Origin: Stropharia rugosoannulata
Lineage: Eukaryota > Basidiomycota > Agaricomycetes > Agaricales > Strophariaceae
Direction: 5' to 3'
Length of the DNA stretch: 64,000 bases
Assembly: GCA_028532985.1 (NCBI GenBank)
Contig: JANCIK010000007.1
Span: 620,001 to 684,000 of the forward strand
How positions within the stretch are numbered: position 1 is the first letter of the stretch; every line of letters begins with the position of its first letter. A program made the translations under genes and the position numbers. Shown piece after piece: positions 57,913 to 64,000 of this stretch. Below the pieces are notes generated by a model that was given only the letters and a program-made list of their open reading frames with translations, was not told the DNA's origin and ran no database searches.

Positions 57913-59263
57913 ATGCCCACCAGCAAAATAAACAGAGAAGACCTGCTCGAGCTTCTCGCGTCTATTGGTGTCAACCTTCCGCCGACGACCAAATTGTCAC
58001 ATGAAGAACTCAACAAACGTCTCCTTCAAGCTTTAGACGCGGCGCAACAATACAGCGCCCTATTCGACTCAAAATCGCGCATAAACCCATCTGATTATCC
58101 CCGCTGGCCCAAAGAGCTTCCGCTTCTGGATGCAGTATCGCGAAGAGGTGCCGCGGAAGTATTCAGCCTGCGTATGTTCGATGAACCGACAGGTGTAAGG
58201 AAAGAGAAGAAATACACATTTCGGGAGATGCGACAGACTGTTATGGGATTTGCGCATACATACGAAACGAGGGGTGTGAAAAGTCTCTGTCTTATGGATA
58301 CGTCAAAGACGTGGGGCGTCTATGTTCAGGTATGACACCGTAAACGGATTATCAATTTGGGTTTTCTCTGACTGTCTGCCGCACAGATCATCGACGTTCA
58401 TCAAGTTGGAGACACTCCCATATTTCTATTGGCCTACAAAGAGGTTCATGAAACTAAGGAAAACAGTCTCCAAGACCTTCTCGGTGATTTATTCTCAGGA
58501 GACTCGTTGGTTATGGCACATACAACAGAGCTTGAACGTTCTGCAATGATCCAGCTGTTTCGTAACAATGCGAAGCATCTCCCTACTGACTATTGGCCAC
58601 TGGGCAAGAAGTATATGCAAGATATGGGCCTGAAACCGTCATTCGCGCTGCCTCTAAAAGCCCTCGCTCAGCATGACGTAGGAAAATTGAATAATAATAC
58701 GGGGTGCGAAGTTTGTGGGAAGAAAAACATCAGTCGTTGCCTGCAATGCCTTTCCGTGGTTTATTGTGGTACAGGTATGTACGAGTCCCTATACCCGGCC
58801 ATATTGATTGTTTCACGACTCATAACCAACAGAATGCCAAAAGCTGGACTGGCCAAACCATAAATTGGTTTGTCGCTCGCTCAAGGGAGGTACATGGCGT
58901 ACAATCACATTCGACTTTGAAAAGAAGATGGCTTTCATAAACGAGATTGACAGCGGCAGCAGCAAAATGTTTGCGAACCCCCAGGACGTCGATGTTGCTC
59001 CCGACGTGCACAATGGCAAGATATTTTTGGTAAAGCTACAGGTCGCGCTCTTCAAATTTGGCGACAAGGCGCATATGCTTGTATATGACCGACAGCGCAG
59101 TTTTAGAGTGCTGTGGTGGCGCAAGAGTGACCCTGATACGTTTGATGATGTCGAGAAAACACTAGGCGACAATCTTAAAATATTCCGGTGGGCGAGGCGA
59201 GTCGCAGATAATCAGCTAAGTATATGTTTCGATAGAGCGCCTGCACAGAATCCTGAGTGGTAG
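57913..59263 (+). CDS. MYND-type zinc-finger protein
   Basis: Three exons, 57913-58329, 58387-58774 and 58833-59263; 411 residues. The MYND finger covers about residues 246-282 with all eight ligands: Cys246, Cys249, Cys257, Cys260, Cys266, Cys270, His278 and Cys282 (CEVC, CLQC, YCGTEC, H, C). MYND domains mediate protein contacts, often in transcription or chromatin factors. The finger is split by the second intron after Cys266. The flanking parts show no SET or other enzyme motif; the N-terminal 240 residues (DLLELLASIGVNLPPTTK at the start) and the C-terminal 130 are typical of basidiomycete MYND proteins of unknown role. ATG 57913 is the first in frame. Confidence 0.92.
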
Positions 59264-59796
59264 ATCTGTGGTAAAAGCCTCGCGATTCAATTTTAGTAGA
59301 AAATCAAAGAAGTATTATGGCAGTATTAGCCATTTAATGCCCTGTACAAAGTTAAGTAGTCAACCAGTCAAAGTTTGGTCGAAGAGAAATTGGTGAATGG
59401 CAAGGGAATGAGATAAGTTAAGGATAAGTTAAGGATAAGTTGAAGATAAATAAGTTGGCAAGTAAAAGTCAGTTTGATTGATTTTGATGTAGGCTTGTTT
59501 GTACTGCAGCCTTCAGACCAACGCCGCAACGCGCCCAAAACGCGCCAATCAAGCGCCAACCACCTTCCTTTTTGAACATCTATGAGCACATCAGCCCACA
59601 CCTTGCTTGCCTTTGACTTTACTTCTTCATCTTTCTCTGCAAAGGAAGGGAATCACCTAAAAACTACTGAGCATCCAGTGGGATTGGAAATTGGAACCAC
59701 CACCTCCTGAGGCATCCATTGATCTACTGCGTCACGCAGCGTCAATTACACTTGAATTTCCTCAACCTGATCAACATACATGTCATATGAGCTACA
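59264..59796. other. Intergenic spacer
   Basis: About 530 nt with a tandem repeat (59411-59445) and the promoter of the Su(z)12-like gene. No gene seen. Confidence 0.45.
59411..59445. repeat. 11-bp tandem repeat (GATAAGTTAAG type)
   Basis: Three successive units of GATAAGTTAAG, the last one slightly changed, carrying GATAAG (GATA-factor type) cores. Confidence 0.8.
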
Positions 59797-62410
59797 ATGT
59801 CGTCGTTGAATGAAGTTACAGATAGACCTGCAAGGAAACCTATAATGGCTAAGAAATCAGTCCAATCGACTGGTGTGTACGACACTTAAACCATTTCATA
59901 AACGTGGCCTGACTGTCACTGGCACTCTCTCTCTCCAAAAATTAGAGTCATATCCCCCCGTTCCACTCCGACGACAGCATCAGAATAAGGGGGCTCAAAA
60001 GGCAGAACGGAATATATCATCTAGTAGTAGAACCCTTGACGGTTATGTCATTCCTTCCGTGTACAGGCCGCCCACACCCATGCCTACCAGGGCGCCTGGA
60101 CAAATCGCCAGAAAGATACCAACTAAAGCTCCACCTGATCGTAGAGACTCAACAAATATTTTGCCCCGTCCGCGGGCCCGATTTGTATAACATTTTGCTT
60201 TGCTTAGTACTCTATCCGGTTTACTAATTTTCTGAACAGGCTGAGGATGTACATCGCAACAGACCACCCAGTGCCAAAATAGCTACCCAGGTCCCACCAC
60301 AGTCTATGGTCGCCGCACCCAATTCTATAACTAAGGTCGGAACTAAAACTACGATAGAATGGAAGCCTTTGTGGCTACAATTGGATCAGTGGCGCGAAGA
60401 AAGGCTCATGCGGTCCAACAACTCACGAGACCGAGACGGTTTTCAGAGGAGACTGTTGAGAAGACCCATAGCTAGGGCAAACGAGCCGGAAGACGAGGAT
60501 ATGATGGACCCTGACATCCCTACTGGGCGGCTTATAGAAGGGCTGAGATTAGTTATAAACGGTGTTCTTCAAGATTCCGATTCATCAGATGAAGACAATG
60601 ACGAACGGCGTCAACCATTAGAAGGGCGTATTGCGACTAAGACCATGTACGTGAAAAATAGGCATGGTAACACATAATAAAATCTATTGATGCATTCGAT
60701 TATAGAACAGTAGGCAGAGCGGCGCCACGCCTGGGCACTTCCACCAGTTCTGAAAATGACGATGACGACAGCATGTACACTTCTGGTAAAAGTGATACAG
60801 AAACTTCTGTTCCTCCCAGTCCTACAGAGGAAACAAGTGACATAGATATGGACGACACGACCGATGGGCCAGAGATAATACTTTTAGATCCCCCACAACG
60901 TGAAATCCTCACACCATCTAGATGGAATAGCGGCCTTGAACCTCCAGCCGAACTGATAAAAGCTATTGAGACGGTGTCTTTATCCAACATACGCATGCAG
61001 AAGACAAATCAACTACCGTTTCTTCTGCGGAATATCAGATGCGGCTTTTATAGTCGTTGTAGGAGACTACAAGTTCCTATTTTTACTGACGGTAGAGAAA
61101 GTAGGGTTTCAGTTGTATATGAGCATGTCTCTGGAGGAAGGTATCATGTAAATGTCCATGGGTGGATATGTCCTTTATGTAATCTTCTCGGGAAAATGAG
61201 AACTCGCGAGATGCTCGGTTGCCACATGAGTTGGGATCACGCCGACATATTCTGTGAATGGCAACAGAAACTCCAAACGGAGGTAAGTCATTTGAAATGG
61301 GAGGATATCAGGTAGCTTTATTTACACGGCCTTCACAGACAATCGATGCATGGGAATTGCGACTTCTTATACCAGAGACATAGTAGGTCTTGTATCTGAG
61401 GTTTATTGAAACTTGCTGATTTTATTTTGCAGTGATGATTACATGGCTGCCCAGGAATTTGCTGCCCCTCCTACGAGACAAATGCTCCCTCAGCAGGTCA
61501 CTGAGCTTATTTCATCTTCTGTTGATCCTGTCCCTTCTCTGTATCTCACCCCTTCAAGTCCCTATTCTTCATCCGGGGCAGGTCTGCGCTCTTCGACACT
61601 CCTGTCAATCCCGAAAGCTGAGATCAAAATTAAAAAGGATGATCCAGAGAAAGAGATATCCAGTACCCCTTCACTCACACCATTCACTCTGACGTCTGCA
61701 GCAGGCTCTACACCCCGCACGAGTGCAGGCTTAGCTGTGACTAGTACATCTAATAGGTCGAACAGCACTCAAAATACTCGCCCGCTACGCGCCCGAAGCG
61801 GGGGGACAATCACGCCGCCTCCCCCGGAGAAGTTTCTCGGACCAGCCGCGCAGTACCCATACGTGCCCGCCAAGTCGGACTACAACGGACCGTCGGTGAA
61901 GTACTCATGCAAGCCAAGTGGTCCTTGTCCATTTGATCTGCTTGGCACGCTCCCAACGGAGCAGTTTGGGTTGCTCGACTGGGATATCATTGCTAGAGAG
62001 GACGAATTATACAGCACTGATGAAGACTTGAGCGAAGAGTACAGGGCTATACTGGCCCTTTGGATGCGTTGGATTATGTTGAACAGGTGAGATTCAGTAT
62101 TTTGTTTTAATGAAATCCTAAACATGAACATCTTGCATACACATCTAGGTATAAATTTACTTTGGATTATTACAAAGGGACGCTTCTCTTTGTGGATGAA
62201 TATTGGAAGATTATACACCGAGCAGCAGGGTGGAATGCTTTACGGGCCCTGTTACTTGTACGCTCTTCTTCTATAATTTTGCTGCCAGCCTTTTAAAGCT
62301 TATATATTCCTGAGATCCTTCAAGTGAACCGAATACTCAAAACTCACGATGTTGCACAAGTTATACAGCATTATGAAGACTTGACCAATATGGCTGTGTG
62401 GTATGAATGA
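59797..62410 (+). CDS. C2H2/VEFS-like protein, possible Su(z)12-type PRC2 subunit
   Basis: Eight exons: 59797-59872, 59946-60184, 60240-60646, 60706-61282, 61339-61382, 61433-62086, 62149-62257 and 62315-62410; 733 residues in frame. One zinc finger of C2H2 type is visible at residues 396-419 (Cys396, Cys399, His414, His419 in a W-x-CPLC start), preceded by a strand-rich segment (FGFYSRCRRLQVPIF-like, HVNVHGW). The last 90 residues resemble a VEFS box: an acidic lead (STDEDLSEEYRAI), LALWMRWIMLNRY, a FVDEYWKIIHRAAGW helix and a final long helix. Zinc finger followed by a VEFS-like C-terminus is the Su(z)12 layout, the scaffold of the H3K27 methyltransferase complex. The middle is disordered with TPS/TPP motifs. 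The resemblance is by pattern only; treat the PRC2 role as a hypothesis. Confidence 0.8.
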
Positions 62411-62715
62411 TTTATCCGGTATAACTAGCATCTAAACTGCCTGTACTACATATATATACTAAATGTATTGGACGTGTTATGTACTTACATGCACCGCCTA
62501 TTATTGCTCCGTAGGTGTTGTTGAATATGATGTGCTGCTGTCATGACACCGTAATTTACAGAATCTAGAATAGTAGATATATGTACAGTTATTAAGTTGG
62601 AACCCGGACCATTGAATCCTCCGGATTACGAACGTCAGGCAGGTTGGATGAAGGACTAGTTTACACAATCCATGTTGATAAATGATGATAGCAAGTTCAA
62701 TACACAATTGAAATT
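62411..62715. other. Spacer between convergent genes
   Basis: About 305 nt, AT-rich, containing both 3' ends. No gene seen. Confidence 0.4.
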
Positions 62716-64000
62716 TCATAGCTGAACAGTCCGAATACATTGCAAAGCCTCCTTTGAAGCATTGGCAATTTCAACGAGATTCTCTACATTTAGAGGAAGC
62801 AGATAATCATCATTATTAAAACTGCTATATATAGTAGGAAGGGTGAATTCCATACCTTTTATTTCATTAATCAAAGCCTCCTAATAATACGAAAAGTTTA
62901 GTTGAAATCGGTAGTTATATGACGTTGATACTAGGCGTACCGTTTGAGCCGAGACAAGCTCGGCGTCCCGTACGTCATGACTTACGCCCGGGCGATTAGT
63001 AGTCGTGCCACCCACAGATTGAGAAGATAAATGACTTCGCGTCGCCATTACAGACATCAAGTGATCAACCCGACGGAGAACATCCATAGGAAGGGCAGAT
63101 AGTTTGGCGTGTCCACCAGTATTCGCATGCGTATTGTCGGGCACAGCTATCGTCAAAGTTGCTCGACGAGGCCTCGAAAACGCCTGATTTTGGTTAATGG
63201 TCGGGGACGGTAGGAGAGGAGTAAGACCGCCTCTCAATGTAAGGCTTCTGGGCGAATTAAGTATTCCCTCTGGTATGGGCTTGGGCGAAGACACGGCATT
63301 GACGTCTAAATCAGCCAAGTTTGGGTGATGTGACGGCTGTTTATGCTCGACGGAGAAAGTAGTTGGCAAAGACGTTATTTCTGTCTTGATGATATTCTTA
63401 TACGAGTTCGAGTACGCGTCAGCCAGGACTTGCTCGCCCAATAATAGTGAGATGGACAAAAAGAAGGCGGGAGATATAAGTACGTACTGGATATTAGGAT
63501 CGTCATCGTTCCAACCCCAAGCAGTGCCCAAACTATGAAAATAGATCGTCCAGCTTGAGTTTTGGGAGCAAGATCGCCTATTAGACGTTTAATGACTTGC
63601 AGGAAGATCATCGATCACCGCTTACCGTATCCCACTGTAGAGAATGAAATAAAACCTAGGGAGGTTTGAATAGATGGATGTCGAGATAACAATTGAAAAC
63701 TTACAAAAATACAATGAAGACCCAAAAGTCCACCCTTCCGTTTTCATAAAGATCGCAGCACCAGCCTTGGGGAAAATGGTCAATATATCATACTGTACGT
63801 GTAAATTGCAATGAGAATGTGTCGCACCATCCAGAAAACAAAGAATAAGGTTAACGACAGGCATAACCTAGTGTAGAATGCATTTCTCTCCACTGTCTCC
63901 AATGAGTCAACCACATAGATCCCTTCATCATCGTCCAAAAGTGTCATAGTGGTTGCTGTCCTGGTGAAAGGTACTCCACGATATGCAGGATTATGCCCTG
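62716..64000 (-). CDS. TOK1: TOK1-type two-pore-domain outward-rectifying K+ channel (N-terminal part outside window)
   Basis: Visible exons on the minus strand: 63828 to the window edge, 63705-63765, 63626-63655, 63488-63577, 62932-63428 and 62716-62880. The readable part starts with VDSLETVERNAFYTR and a membrane helix, then GAAIFMKTEGWTFGSSLYFC (pore helix), the selectivity filter STVGYGDLAPKT, and the following helix IFIVWALLGVGTMTILI that ends ILADAYSNSYKNII. These match the second pore domain of fungal TOK channels, which pass K+ outward at the plasma membrane. The cytosolic tail is over 200 residues, Ser/Thr/Pro-rich, and ends in a short helix (EALINEIKG... EIANASKEALQ). The filter is split between a 30-nt micro-exon and the next exon. 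The first pore and the leading helices lie to the right of the window. Confidence 0.94.

Overview
The window reads as nuclear DNA of a filamentous basidiomycete, most likely an Agaricomycete. The genes carry many short GT-AG introns (mostly 41-75 nt), and several proteins match families typical of mushroom-forming fungi: DUF6534 membrane proteins, an Agaricomycete-type cytochrome P450, a long MRS2 and calcineurin A with a Ser/Pro tail. I assembled exons by hand from reading frames, splice signals and recalled family consensus. Boundaries are therefore models, but most join in frame without a break.

Left part (1-10.5 kb): two tandem DUF6534 genes (the first cut by the window edge), a small secreted protein, a four-exon membrane protein on the minus strand, tRNA-Val(UAC) and a single-pass Ser/Thr-rich surface protein.

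10.5-26.5 kb: gene-poor and, from about 11 to 24 kb, visibly rich in GC and CpG with many simple repeats. It holds a divergent pair: MRS2 (mitochondrial Mg2+ channel, 11 exons, minus strand) and a small conserved gene of unknown function (plus strand). A stretch of about 7.3 kb (19.2-26.5 kb) shows no gene I can defend, only microsatellites, a G-rich tract and a 20-bp tandem repeat.

26.5-41.4 kb: dense housekeeping genes: D-amino-acid oxidase (+), an oxysterol-binding protein (-), calcineurin A (-), UNC-50/Gmh1 (-), and divergently from the last a long disordered WW-domain protein with a run of SUMO-type motifs (+).

41.4-52.3 kb: an orphan frame, a small PemK/MazF-like protein (-), an alpha/beta hydrolase whose nucleophile elbow reads Ala instead of Ser (-), GPI3/PIG-A (+), an intact 14-exon cytochrome P450 (+), and a degenerate copy of the 3' end of the PIG-A gene lying beyond the P450, so that related repeats bracket that gene. 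tRNA-Arg(CCU) with an intron follows.

52.7-64 kb: sphingolipid delta-4 desaturase (-), the exomer ChAPs subunit (+), a MYND zinc-finger protein (+), a C2H2/VEFS-like protein that may be a Su(z)12-type Polycomb subunit (+), and a TOK1-type K+ channel running off the right edge (-).

There is no evident biosynthetic cluster. Themes shared by neighbours are membrane lipid and trafficking functions (OSBP, UNC-50, PIG-A, desaturase, ChAPs) and Ca/Mg/K homeostasis (calcineurin, MRS2, TOK1). I found no CRISPR array, rRNA, complete transposon or virus.
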